DNA of 64,000 bases, from assembly GCA_963800135.1 (NCBI GenBank), contig CAWCZR010000010.1, positions 186,001 through 250,000 of the forward strand. Reading direction: 5' to 3'. This stretch comes from DASPSM01 sp963800135. GTDB taxonomy: Bacteria; Planctomycetota; Planctomycetia; Planctomycetales; Planctomycetaceae. Below, piece by piece: positions 46,100 through 56,537 of this stretch (its first letter is position 1; the number at the start of each line of letters is the position of its first letter). The notes below the pieces were generated by a model. It saw only the letters and a list, made by a program, of their open reading frames with translations. It did no database searches and was not told the origin of the DNA. Both the position numbers and the translations under genes were made by a program.

Positions 46100-48439
46100 A
46101 TGGGGCAGATCGGTAGGTGGGTGGCGGCCGGCGCCGGAGTCTGCGCGCTCGTTCTGTTGGGCCTGCGCACTCCGCTCCCAGCAGGCGAAATCACGCTGAA
46201 GAACGGCCTGGTCCTCAGCGGCACGCCGCGGCGGATCCAAGCCCTGATCTACGAGCATCAGCACCCCCGCGAAGGTGAAACGCTCAGCCTGCCGTTCCTG
46301 ATGATCGAGAACGGCTACCAGCGAATTTTCATTCCGCGTGGTCAATCCGCGCGGATCGACGATCGCGACGATCTGTCGAAGTATGAGACGTTCAAGCTCA
46401 TGCAGCACCGCACGGGCGGTCGGCAGATCACGGGGCGCGTGCTCTCGACCGGGCCGTTCAATGAGTTTGGCCAGCGCACGCACTCGGTGCAGACACCCCA
46501 ACGGAAAGAGGACATCGTCGTCGGCGCAACGAAGATTGGGCCCAAGTACGTGGCCGTGACGGGCCTGCGCTATCAATGGAATTATGGCGTCACCACGCCA
46601 TCGATCCCGCCCGATCAGCTTGACAAGATGATTCGCAAGGTCAGCGACCTCAAAAACCCCGATCATCGCTTCGGTATCGCCCGTTTCTATCTGCAGGCAG
46701 GTCTGTATGAGGAATCGGGCAAGGAATTGGATTCGATCGCCAAGGATTTCCCGGAGCTGGCCGGCCGCGTCGCCGACGCCCGCAAAGAACTGCAGGACCT
46801 CGAACACAAGTTGATCCTGCAGGAGCTCAGGCGTCGCAAATCGGCCGGGCAACACGAGCTGGCACACAGCTACGCCCTGGGAGTACCTCTCGACCAGGCG
46901 AGCGGCTCGGTGGTTCACGACGTGAAGGATTTGTTGAGCGCCTACGACTCGGGACGCGAGCGAATCGCCAAGGCCCGCGTCTACTTGAGCGAGCTGCAGG
47001 CCCAGTTGAAAGATCCGGCACTGGTCGCCGCCGTCATGCCGCTCCGGCCGATGCTCGAAGAGCAGCTCACCCTGGAGTCTATCGATCGGCTCGATGCGTT
47101 CTTCAATCTGGTCGAGGACAAGACGCTGCAACCGGCCGAAAAGCTGGCGCTGGCCTACTCGGGCACCGTCGTGGGGAGCGCGGCGGCCGTCACCGATTTG
47201 CGTCTGGCCATCCGCCTGTGGGAAGCCGATCACGCCATCATGGAGTATCTCCGCACCGATTCGCCGCAGGACCACCGGGACCAGATCACTCAGCTGAAAG
47301 CGACCGATGGGCTCACGCCCGAGCTGGTGTTGAAGCTGCTCCAGAATCTGCCGCCGATCGTGGAAACGCCCGATATTCGTCCGGCGGTGGCCACATCGCT
47401 GCAAGTGAGCGGTCGGGGGGTCGAGCCGAACCCCACGTACGGAGTGCTGCTGCCGCCCGAGTACGACTGGCATCACAAGTATCCGATGATCGTGTCACTG
47501 CACCCTGCGGAGCACAACGGCAAGGCCGAACTCGATTTTTGGGGCGGCTCCGCCGCCAAGCCGGGCCGCGCGATGGCGTCGGGCTACATCGTGATTACGC
47601 CCGAATACGTCGAACCGGAGACTCACGAATACGGCTATTCAATGACGTCGCACGACGTCGTGCTCCGCTCAATCATCGATGCCCGCAAGCGCTTCAACGT
47701 CGACTCCGATCGCATCTTTCTCACCGGGCACGGCATGGGCGGTGACGCCGCGTTTGACATCGGCATGTCGCACCCCGATCTGTTTGCCGGGGTGATCCCG
47801 ATCAACGGCATCTGCAACCACTTCTGTACCTGGTACTGGCAAAACGCCGGCCACACCGCATGGTACGTGGTGACGGGCGAGTTCGACGCCCGCAATACGT
47901 TCAATGTCGACGCGAAAATCCTGTCGCGGATGATGAGCGGCACCACCGGTTACTCCAACGGCATGGATGTTGTCCTGGTCGAGTTCGTGCAGCGCGGCTA
48001 CGAGTCGTATTTCGAGGAGACGCCGCGGATCTTCGACTGGATGGAAGGACAGCGCCGCCAGAAGGTCCCGCACGACTTTGTGATGCACGTGCTCCGCCCG
48101 AGCGAAAACCACCTCTATTGGCTGTCAGCGGCGGGACTGCCCAAATCGGTCACCGAATCGAACGTTCTCGCCGGTCCCTCGCACGGCAGCATTTCGCCGA
48201 TGCACCTGGAAGGGAAGATTTCGCCGGGCGGCACCATTCGCGTGAAGTCGACGGCCAAAAGTCACACAGTCTGGCTCTCACCCGAACTCATCAGTTTCGA
48301 GAAGCCAATCAAGGTGATGGTGCGGGACATGCAGAAGCACATCAAGCAGCCCAAGTCGTCGATCGAAGACATCCTGGACGACTTCTCCAGCCGCGCCGAC
48401 CGGCAGTTGATCTATACGGCCCGCATCGACCTGAACTGA
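46100..48439 (+). CDS. Large secreted alpha/beta-hydrolase-like protein without the nucleophile Ser
   Basis: A 779-residue protein with a signal peptide (AAGAGVCALVLLGLRTPLPAGE). Residues 30-400 are a helical domain of unknown type that includes tetratricopeptide-like stretches (HRFGIARFYLQAGLYEESGK). From about 440 it is an esterase/PHB-depolymerase-like hydrolase: NPTYGVLLPPEYDWHHKYPM, IVITPEYVEPETHEYGY and RIFLTGHGMGGDAAFDIGMS. The nucleophile elbow, normally GHSMGG, is GHGMGG with Gly545 in place of Ser. SENHLYWLSA provides a candidate His. It could be a non-catalytic binding protein or use another residue. The 3' end overlaps the remnant gene on the other strand. Confidence 0.85.
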   Translation: MGQIGRWVAAGAGVCALVLLGLRTPLPAGEITLKNGLVLSGTPRRIQALIYEHQHPREGETLSLPFLMIENGYQRIFIPRGQSARIDDRDDLSKYETFKLMQHRTGGRQITGRVLSTGPFNEFGQRTHSVQTPQRKEDIVVGATKIGPKYVAVTGLRYQWNYGVTTPSIPPDQLDKMIRKVSDLKNPDHRFGIARFYLQAGLYEESGKELDSIAKDFPELAGRVADARKELQDLEHKLILQELRRRKSAGQHELAHSYALGVPLDQASGSVVHDVKDLLSAYDSGRERIAKARVYLSELQAQLKDPALVAAVMPLRPMLEEQLTLESIDRLDAFFNLVEDKTLQPAEKLALAYSGTVVGSAAAVTDLRLAIRLWEADHAIMEYLRTDSPQDHRDQITQLKATDGLTPELVLKLLQNLPPIVETPDIRPAVATSLQVSGRGVEPNPTYGVLLPPEYDWHHKYPMIVSLHPAEHNGKAELDFWGGSAAKPGRAMASGYIVITPEYVEPETHEYGYSMTSHDVVLRSIIDARKRFNVDSDRIFLTGHGMGGDAAFDIGMSHPDLFAGVIPINGICNHFCTWYWQNAGHTAWYVVTGEFDARNTFNVDAKILSRMMSGTTGYSNGMDVVLVEFVQRGYESYFEETPRIFDWMEGQRRQKVPHDFVMHVLRPSENHLYWLSAAGLPKSVTESNVLAGPSHGSISPMHLEGKISPGGTIRVKSTAKSHTVWLSPELISFEKPIKVMVRDMQKHIKQPKSSIEDILDDFSSRADRQLIYTARIDLN

Positions 48440-48743
48440 GCGCATCGAGCTGCGGCAGATAAATTCGCTGTGGAATCGCCAGGTCGCGGCAAGCGCGGGT
48501 GAAGACCGTATCGCCGCCGATCGCAATCTGAGAGATGCCGCACCAGAAGTGCCGTTCGCTCAGCCCCAATTCCGCGCACAGTTTGACGATCCGTTCGCGG
48601 AGCCAGCGTTCGACCCGCTCCTCGAACTCGGTCCGATCAATGCCCGGATGCTTTGTCGCGTCGAGTAACATCCGCGAGCCGGCGAAACTTAAATGCACCA
48701 CGAGCGGCAAGCCGGGCGACTGGATTGGGGCTGTCCAGTGCAT
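48342..48743 (-). pseudogene. Remnant of a Rossmann-like (SLOG/TIR-like?) protein gene
   Basis: Residues about 12-97 read like a real protein: LPLVVHLSFAGSRMLLD, EFEERVERWLRERIVKLCAE and HFWCGISQIAIGGDTVFTRA, with IPQRIYLPQ after it. The pattern of strand-loop then strand with A-x-G-x-D-T resembles nucleotide-binding Rossmann folds such as SLOG; this is a weak inference. After 48440 the frame runs antisense into the hydrolase gene and becomes noise, so the 3' part is lost. No ribosome binding site is clear at 48743. It is likely a truncated gene. Confidence 0.4.
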
Positions 48744-49026
48744 GTGTGACGTTGAATAAATGGTCGATCCGGGAGGTGGATAGATCGAGCGTGGCTAGGG
48801 CGACTGGGCGCAACGCGCGGCACTCGCAACCGGAGGTAGATTGACCGCGCAACCGGAGCGCAGGATCGCTAGTCCTAGATATGAAAATGACGGGTCGACT
48901 GGCTATCCCGGGCCCGAGTGCTGAGACGTGCGTCCCTCTAGACGCGTCAGACGAAACAGCATCTTAGCACGGGCCCGATTCCATCGACCCGTCCCGCGAC
49001 GAGATTACACATTCCGGCCGGCGGTC

Positions 49027-50577
49027 TTACACTCCCAGCAGCGTGTTCAGCCAGCCGAAGTTCGTGGTGACGATCGGGTCGGTCGGGCTGACGTTGAGAT
49101 CCACGGTCTGGATCGAGTTCAGAATCGGGCTGCCGGGCGGGAAGCTGTTGGGAAATGTGCTTTGGCTTTCCAACAGCGTGTTGCTGCCCGCGCCGCCGTT
49201 GATCGTGACCTGCTCCATGAACAGATCCTGCGCCACCCACATCACGTCCGAGCCGCGGCCCGCACTGATCGTCACGGTGCTGAGGAAGGTGGCCCCGTTG
49301 ATCATCGCGATGTTGTCGTTCCCGGCGCCGGCCGTGATGGTGAAGGTGCCGTTGAAGTAGCCGTCGTTGCCCAGCACGGCGATGTCGTCGTTGCCTTTGC
49401 CGGTCTTGAGCGTCGTGTTGCCGGTCACCACGATGCCGTCGAGGAACAGCGTGTCGTTGCCGTCGCCCGAATTCACTTTGAGATTGCCGCCGAGATTCAC
49501 CGGTCCAAAGACCAGGTTGAGGGGCGCAGACGTGTCACCGGAGGGAACCGGAGCAGCTCCCAGCAGAACCAAATCACTACCATTGCCCGTTCGAATATTG
49601 GTGTTGCCAGTCACCGTGACGTCAGCCACGGCGACTGTCTCGCCGGTGTTGGGCGAGCTGCCGTTGCCCGGACCGCAATCGTTGCCACCACCGCCGCCAC
49701 ACCAGCCGCCGAAGAAGGCGAGATCGTTCCACAAGTTGTTAGCAAAGCCGCCGCAGGCGAACGATCCCAAGCCGGGGATCGAGAACAGCGATCCGCCGTT
49801 TCCGCAAAACGGTCCGTTCTGGGACAGGCTGTTGAAGCTGTTAAACGAGTTGAAACCCAAAAACGGCAGGAACGACAGCAGCCCGCTCCCCGGAGTGATG
49901 TCGAGGTCGCCGCCGATATTCACGTGCGACGTCTGATCGACGCCGATGATTCCCAGCCCCGCGTCGAAGCCGACCTGAATGTCGTCGTTAGCTCCGTTGC
50001 TGAGGATGTCGAGATTGCCGGTGATGTTGGCGTCGAAGACGGCGATCGTGTTGGTGTTGCCCGTGCCGCCGACGATGGCCACGTTACCGCCAACGCTGAC
50101 GGGCGTTTCACCAGTCGTGCCGCCCACCGTGAATTCATCGCTGCCCAAGAAACCGAAAAGGGTGACGTTTCCGCCGATGCTCGCATTCTCGACGGCCACC
50201 GTATCGTTGCCGCCCAGCGTAATGACCGCCAAGTTCTTGGGGACATTCGTGACTGTGCCGCTGCCGCCGATATCGACCACGTCACCGGTCTGCAACATGA
50301 AGACGTCGACGTCGCCGGTGACGGCCGAGGTCGTGAACGGGGTCGAGGTGCCGTTGATGGTCGTCGTGCCGTCGAGGCTCGAGACCTGCAGGGCGCCGGT
50401 CGGAGTCGATTGAATCAGGATCTGACTGTTTTTGGCCAGTCCGATTACGGCCAGATTGCCACTATTGGTGACGGTGGCCGTGACGTTGCCGGAGAGGAGC
50501 GTACGTTCTTCCAGCCGCTCGAGTGCCCAGCGCGGGCCAACGAGAGTCCGACGCGATGTCCGTTTGCCGCGGTTCAT
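49027..50577 (-). CDS. Surface protein with planctomycete LEPR-XLL export motif and beta-repeat passenger
   Basis: A 516-residue extracellular protein. The N-terminus (residues 17-30, WALERLEERTLLSG) is the LEPR-XLL signal typical of planctomycete exported proteins, after a basic start. The rest is Gly/Asn/Asp/Thr-rich repeats of the form GGNDTVAVENASIGGNVTLF, GNGSDLVLLG and GAGNDNIAMINGATF, predicted to form a parallel beta-helix with possible calcium-binding loops. A distinct insert of about 60 residues (FNSFNSFNSLSQN, then FCGNGG, FACGGF, GGWCGGGGGNDCGPG) is Cys- and Gly-rich. GAAGGAAG precedes ATG 50577. The insert may form disulfides at the cell surface. Confidence 0.88.
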   Translation of the reverse strand: MNRGKRTSRRTLVGPRWALERLEERTLLSGNVTATVTNSGNLAVIGLAKNSQILIQSTPTGALQVSSLDGTTTINGTSTPFTTSAVTGDVDVFMLQTGDVVDIGGSGTVTNVPKNLAVITLGGNDTVAVENASIGGNVTLFGFLGSDEFTVGGTTGETPVSVGGNVAIVGGTGNTNTIAVFDANITGNLDILSNGANDDIQVGFDAGLGIIGVDQTSHVNIGGDLDITPGSGLLSFLPFLGFNSFNSFNSLSQNGPFCGNGGSLFSIPGLGSFACGGFANNLWNDLAFFGGWCGGGGGNDCGPGNGSSPNTGETVAVADVTVTGNTNIRTGNGSDLVLLGAAPVPSGDTSAPLNLVFGPVNLGGNLKVNSGDGNDTLFLDGIVVTGNTTLKTGKGNDDIAVLGNDGYFNGTFTITAGAGNDNIAMINGATFLSTVTISAGRGSDVMWVAQDLFMEQVTINGGAGSNTLLESQSTFPNSFPPGSPILNSIQTVDLNVSPTDPIVTTNFGWLNTLLGV

Positions 50578-50721
50578 GGCAGCTTCCTTCTCTGAGTGCT
50601 AAGCCGTTGTTCATCCCTGGTTCTTCCGTGATGGCTTGGCCCGCGGAGCCGATGGGAATTCAGGGCGTCCGCAGTGCACGGTTCGCGGCAAAGCGCGTCC
50701 GGCAACCATGATTGCTGTTAA

Positions 50722-50749
50722 AGAGTACCGACCTGAAGATATTTGTCAA
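50722..50749 (-). promoter_or_regulatory. Sigma-70-type promoter for the LEPR-XLL protein
   Basis: On the minus strand TTGACA (50749-50744) is followed after 16 bases by TACTCT (50727-50722). The -35 box is perfect and the -10 is weak. It lies about 145 bases before ATG 50577. Confidence 0.4.
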
Positions 50750-50823
50750 TCACTGCCGTAAACCGGGCAAGCAAGGCGTGTTGCGAAGACCTTTCGGGAC
50801 GGCGAAGTTGTAGCGGCCAGGGT

Positions 50824-51403
50824 TCACCCAGTCTTCCCGGCCAGTCGACGCAGAGCATTCATCTTCTCGTTCTGGCCGACCCGGGCCTTGCGAACGGCGT
50901 CCGTCAACAGGGCGATGTTGCGGTCGTAAGTGTCGCGGTCCACGGGAAACGGGGTTCCATCTTTGCCGCCGTGAGCGTAGGCATAGTCCGCCCAGTGCCG
51001 CTCCTTTGCCGTCTGTTCCGCAGGTGACCGGAACCTGTCCGCTGGATCACGGTGGGAGGCGGGGGCGTCGAAAATCACCTCGGCCAAGAGCGACAGGCTC
51101 ATCACCGTCGCCGGACCGACCCCCTGCGTCCCCAAGAGCTGCTCGAACGAATTGGGATGCGTCTCGTGGGCCGTGATCAGAATGCGGCGGAGGTGCCGGC
51201 GATTGACGTCCTTGGGAAGAAGGCGGTGATTTTTGGGTGCAAACAGAGTCGGCCCCTCTGTGTAGCGCTCGATCTGCTCGCAGACCCAGTCGGGATTTTC
51301 CCGCACGATCGTCGCGCTCGCGGACCGATTCTCTCCCGCGTCGCCAGCCACCATGTTGAGCAAGGTCAATTGCTGCGGCGGCAGAGTCGCCGGGCCACAT
51401 CCG
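50824..51403 (-). CDS. DUF763 protein, C-terminal piece
   Basis: This is the 3' part of the DUF763 gene at 51047-51997. GCGPATLPPQQLTLLNMVAG, LPKDVNRRHLRRILITAHET and LLGTQGVGPATVMSLSLLAE (a helix-hairpin-helix-like motif) belong to DUF763. HWADYAYAHGGKDGTPFPVD and KMNALRRLA close the protein. The frame joins the N-terminal piece near 51403. The helix-hairpin-helix motif hints at DNA binding, but no activity is known for the family. Confidence 0.78.
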
Positions 51404-51997
51404 ACTCTCAGGCGACAGGTCGCTGATTGCCCCGCGGGGTTCGCAGACAAAATCGTCGACCCGCTCGCCCAGCCAGTGGTAGCGGCGGGCCTGCTTTTGT
51501 TCGCCGTTGAGCCCTTGCTGGACGACGCACCACTGCCCATCGCGAGTGAAAAGGAACACGTGGTGATAAAGCTGAAAGCCGTCCTGGACGGCGGCCGAGT
51601 CGACTTTCGCGCTCATCCGCGACGCGTAGACCAGTCGGTCACCGCCGTCGATGCCGAAACGATCCGAGGCCGCGGCAATCTCGTCGGGCGTGCGGCGGCT
51701 CGTGCCCCCCTTCCCGCCGGCGATGCAGATCCCCAAATCGGGGCCAAACAGCTTGAACGCCTCTTTGAGCGCGCCGCAGGTGACGGTCGTCACGCCCGAG
51801 CTGTGCCAGTCGAAGCCGAGCACGCAGCCGAACGCCTGAAACCACCAGGGGTCCGACAGTCGCCGCAGCATCTCGGCGGGGCCGAACTCGTCGACGATGG
51901 CCATCGTCACCGCGCCGGCCAACCGCGTCATCCGCCGAAAAAGCCACGGCGGAGCTTTGCCGCCATGCAACGGCAGATTCGCGAGCCGGCGCTTCAT
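51047..51997 (-). CDS. DUF763 protein, N-terminal piece
   Basis: From ATG 51997 (MKRRLANLPLHGGKAPPWLF) this matches the opening of DUF763 proteins. DPWWFQAFGCVLGFDWHSSG, GICIAGGKGGTSRRTPDEI and QDGFQLYHHVFLFTRDGQWC (a conserved stretch) follow, ending near QQGLNGEQKQARRYHWL. Coding is correct to 51403 (ISDLSPESR); the frame then shifts to the C-terminal piece. The later part of this frame is noise. The complete protein is about 390 residues. It is divergent from the lactate permease gene at 52035. Confidence 0.78.
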   Translation of the reverse strand: MKRRLANLPLHGGKAPPWLFRRMTRLAGAVTMAIVDEFGPAEMLRRLSDPWWFQAFGCVLGFDWHSSGVTTVTCGALKEAFKLFGPDLGICIAGGKGGTSRRTPDEIAAASDRFGIDGGDRLVYASRMSAKVDSAAVQDGFQLYHHVFLFTRDGQWCVVQQGLNGEQKQARRYHWLGERVDDFVCEPRGAISDLSPESRMWPGDSAAAAIDLAQHGGWRRGRESVRERDDRAGKSRLGLRADRALHRGADSVCTQKSPPSSQGRQSPAPPPHSDHGPRDASQFVRAALGDAGGRSGDGDEPVALGRGDFRRPRLPP

Positions 51998-52034
51998 GGC
52001 CGGAGTATAGGAGCGTTTTGGACTGGCGGACAAG

Positions 52035-53717
<1,683 letters not shown>

Positions 53718-53981
53718 CCCCGGTCATTTTGTAGGGCACTCAGTCTGTCCGGCACTCCACGCGTACCGTCCCGGCTTGTGTCCGAACCGTCGGCGGCACC
53801 TGACCAACAAGGCTGAGTCTCGTTCATGCAGTACTTCAGCTTCAGTTGCGAGTAACCGAGCGTCCGGTGTCAGCGCCAAGGTTGAAGGCAACTAGGCGAC
53901 TTGAACAGCCGTCGATTGGCCCGGGGGGCCGCCATTGCCTAGAATGGCAAGGTTGTCGCATTTGGGCACCCCGCGCCGCTC

Positions 53982-55322
53982 GTGCGGGCCACGAAACTGG
54001 CTGGGCTCAATCGGACTATGATCGCAGAGACCCCGACCGACGTTGGCAGCTACTTCATTGCCAATTACCCCCCGTTTTCGCTCTGGGAGCCAAGCCACGT
54101 TCCCGAAATTCGCCGAGCGCTGACGAGCAAGCCCGATCGCTCGGTCACGATGGGACTGTACATTCACATCCCATTCTGTCGGAAGCGCTGCAAGTTCTGT
54201 TACTTCCGCGTCTACACCAACCAGAACGCGCAGGCCATCGAAAATTACGTCCAAGCGCTCGAGCATGAGTTTGAGCTCTTGAGCCAGCAGCCGGGAGTGC
54301 AGGGGCGCACGCTGCGGTTTGCCTACTTCGGCGGCGGCACGCCCTCCTACCTCAGCTCGAAGCAGCTCCGCTCGCTGCACGACCGCTTGAGCGAATATCT
54401 CTCCTGGGAGACGGCCGAAGAGGTCACCTTCGAGTGTGAGCCGGGCACGCTCAGCCTGGAGAAGGTGAAGACGCTCAAAGACATCGGCGTGACTCGCGTA
54501 TCGCTGGGGGTCGAGAACTTCAACGACGAAATTCTGGAAACTAACGGCCGGGCCCATTTGTCGCCCGAAATTTTCCGCGCCTACGACTGGCTGCAGCAGG
54601 TCGGCTTTCCGCAGATCAACGTCGACTTGATTTCCGGGATGATCGGCGAGTCGGACGACAACTGGGCCGACTGCATCGAGAAGGTCAAACAGCTCGAGCC
54701 CGACAACATCACGATCTATCAGATGGAGCTGCCGCACAACACGCTCATCTCGCGCGAGATCAAGGAGCTGGGAGTCACCTCGCCGATCGCCGGTTGGGCG
54801 ATCAAGCGCCGCTGGGTCAGCGAGGCAATGGATGCTCTTTTGTCCGCGGGCTACAACATTTCGAGCGGCAACGAGCTGGTGCGGAGCCTTGACACGGACC
54901 ACTTCGTCTATCGCGACCACTTGTTCCGCGGCAGCGACATTCTGGCCACGGGCGTGTCCTCGTTCGGTCACTTCCAGGGCGTGCACTACCAGAACTACGA
55001 TCAGCTCGAGCAGTACATCCAGACGGTGGCCGCCAACGAACTGCCGATTCACCGCGCGCTGGTGCCGACGAAGCACCAGGAGCTGGTTCGCGAAGTGGTG
55101 CTGCAGCTCAAGGAGGGGCGGATTTCGGCCCGACCATTCCGGGCGAAATTCGGCGTCGACATTTTGAAGGAGTTCGCCGCTCCGCTGCGCAACCAGGAAG
55201 CCGCCGGTTATCTGTCGGTCGAAGGGGACGAAGTCCGGCTGACGCGTCGCGGCCTGTTGCAGGTCGACACGCTGTTGCCGGAGTATTTTGAAGAGGAGCA
55301 TCGCGCGATCCGCTACACCTAA
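53982..55322 (+). CDS. HemN/HemW-like radical SAM protein
   Basis: A 446-residue radical SAM enzyme of the oxygen-independent coproporphyrinogen III oxidase family. GLYIHIPFCRKRCKFCYF carries the 4Fe-4S triad CxxxCxxC. LRFAYFGGGTPSYLSSKQL (GGE-like motif), VTRVSLGVENFNDEILETNG and INVDLISGMIGESDDNW complete the barrel, and a HemN C-terminal domain with a winged-helix end follows (ILKEFAAPLRNQEAAG). A second start, ATG 54018, is possible. The downstream chorismate-lyase-like and thioesterase genes suggest it is not a haem enzyme here but a HemN-like tailoring enzyme; that is inference. Confidence 0.85.
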   Translation: MRATKLAGLNRTMIAETPTDVGSYFIANYPPFSLWEPSHVPEIRRALTSKPDRSVTMGLYIHIPFCRKRCKFCYFRVYTNQNAQAIENYVQALEHEFELLSQQPGVQGRTLRFAYFGGGTPSYLSSKQLRSLHDRLSEYLSWETAEEVTFECEPGTLSLEKVKTLKDIGVTRVSLGVENFNDEILETNGRAHLSPEIFRAYDWLQQVGFPQINVDLISGMIGESDDNWADCIEKVKQLEPDNITIYQMELPHNTLISREIKELGVTSPIAGWAIKRRWVSEAMDALLSAGYNISSGNELVRSLDTDHFVYRDHLFRGSDILATGVSSFGHFQGVHYQNYDQLEQYIQTVAANELPIHRALVPTKHQELVREVVLQLKEGRISARPFRAKFGVDILKEFAAPLRNQEAAGYLSVEGDEVRLTRRGLLQVDTLLPEYFEEEHRAIRYT

Positions 55323-55406
55323 CCGGGAGCGAGCGACCGTGGGGATGCCTGCCGGCCGCGGCCTCGCCCCGCCGACCTCGTCCGTCCCCCTCCGCTGCAG
55401 GAAACC

Positions 55407-55943
55407 GTGAACCCGCACGTCGAGCTTCAATCGCTGTTGGATGTCTTTCCGGAACGGGAGCCGATGCTCGCGGACGCCGAGCACGTCGCCTCCGAAATGC
55501 TGCCCGAGCCGTATCGACGGATGCTCGCGCACAACCATCACATGACCGTCACGATGGAGTCGTACCACAACTGTCGGGTCGACGTGCGGATTCTCGATCG
55601 ACGGTTGGACGGAGACTTCTACAGCCGCAAGATCGTGCTGCTCAAGTCGGGGACCGACCGCGTCGTGCAGTTCGGTATCGTGCGGTTCGACCTGAGCTAC
55701 GTGACGCCCGTCGTGCGGGAGGAGATTCTCGCCGGTCAGAAGCCGCTTGGGCGTGTACTAATCGATCACAACGTGCTGCGTCACATCGACCTGGGGGCCG
55801 TGTTGCGGCTCGAGGCCGGACCCGCGCTCGCTGGACCTCTGCAAATGCCGGTGGGAGGCACGACCTACGGCCGGCTCGCCACGATCTTTTGCAACCGCCA
55901 CGCCGCCGTCGATCTGCTCGAAGTGACAGCACCCCTGACCTGA
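55407..55943 (+). CDS. Chorismate-lyase-like (DUF98/UbiC fold) protein
   Basis: A 178-residue protein from GTG 55407, with CAGGA upstream. MLAHNHHMTVTMESYHNCRV, FYSRKIVLLKSGTDRVVQFG, REEILAGQKPLGRVLIDHNV and TYGRLATIFCNRHAAVDLLE match the order of the chorismate lyase fold (PLG loop, conserved Arg near FYSR, Glu in the final LEVTAP strand). Such proteins release 4-hydroxybenzoate from chorismate. It lies 84 bases after the radical SAM gene and 32 bases before the thioesterase, so it is very likely co-transcribed. Family assignment is from memory; catalytic activity is not shown. Confidence 0.68.
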   Translation: MNPHVELQSLLDVFPEREPMLADAEHVASEMLPEPYRRMLAHNHHMTVTMESYHNCRVDVRILDRRLDGDFYSRKIVLLKSGTDRVVQFGIVRFDLSYVTPVVREEILAGQKPLGRVLIDHNVLRHIDLGAVLRLEAGPALAGPLQMPVGGTTYGRLATIFCNRHAAVDLLEVTAPLT

Positions 55944-55975
55944 CGAAACGCTCGCACGCCGACGCCACAAGCCGC

Positions 55976-56449
55976 ATGGACTCCGAAAAACAACCACGCT
56001 TCGTGACGAACCGCCGGGTCGAATTCGTCGACACGGACATGGCGGGCATCGTCCACTTCACGAATTTCTTCCGCTACATGGAGCAGGCGGAGGCCGAGTT
56101 CTTCCGCAGCTACGGAAAGGTGCTGGCTGAGCGGCCGGATACCAGCGGCACCGCCGAGGGCTGGCCGAGGGTCTCGACGTCGTGCTCGTTCAAGTCGCCC
56201 GCCTATCACAACGACGTGCTGGAAATCCGCATCTACATTCGTCGCCGCGGATTTAAATCGCTGACGTTAGGGTACGAGTTCTTTCGCGGGGCGACGCTGA
56301 TCGTCGTCGGCCAGATCAAGACGGCCTACTGTCGCTTCACCGTGGGCAAGCCGATCGAATCGCTGGAAATTCCCCACGAATTCGACGAGATGCTGGGGCC
56401 GTACGACGCGGCCCAGGAACAGCCAGTCCCCGGCGACGCCGATCCATAA
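55976..56449 (+). CDS. Hotdog-fold acyl-CoA thioesterase (YbgC / 4-hydroxybenzoyl-CoA type)
   Basis: A 157-residue hotdog protein from ATG 55976. VEFVDTDMAGIVHFTNFFRYMEQ contains the catalytic Asp-x-x-G-I-V-H motif (shown as DTDMAGIVHF) and the following helix. SFKSPAYHNDVLEIRIYIRR and TAYCRFTVGKPI complete the fold. The family cleaves short acyl-CoA or 4-hydroxybenzoyl-CoA. Next to a chorismate-lyase-like gene, 4-hydroxybenzoyl-CoA is an attractive substrate, but no ligase that would make it is present. The frame is open 29 codons upstream; ATG 55976 gives the usual length. Confidence 0.85.
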   Translation: MDSEKQPRFVTNRRVEFVDTDMAGIVHFTNFFRYMEQAEAEFFRSYGKVLAERPDTSGTAEGWPRVSTSCSFKSPAYHNDVLEIRIYIRRRGFKSLTLGYEFFRGATLIVVGQIKTAYCRFTVGKPIESLEIPHEFDEMLGPYDAAQEQPVPGDADP

Positions 56450-56537
56450 AGTTGGCGGGGCGGATTTGGTACAACTACGCCAGGCGCGCACGGTCGCGCG
56501 GCCGAATGCTGTCGGTCGTCTACTGAGAGTCATCATC

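Noticed and set aside
45827..47476. 549-codon minus-strand open frame
   Set aside because: It is antisense to the secreted hydrolase-like gene; no domain or ribosome binding site is seen.
48928..50595. 555-codon plus-strand open frame
   Set aside because: It is antisense to the LEPR-XLL protein; the composition mirrors the repeat codons.
53892..55568. 558-codon minus-strand open frame
   Set aside because: It is antisense to the radical SAM gene with its clear CxxxCxxC motif.
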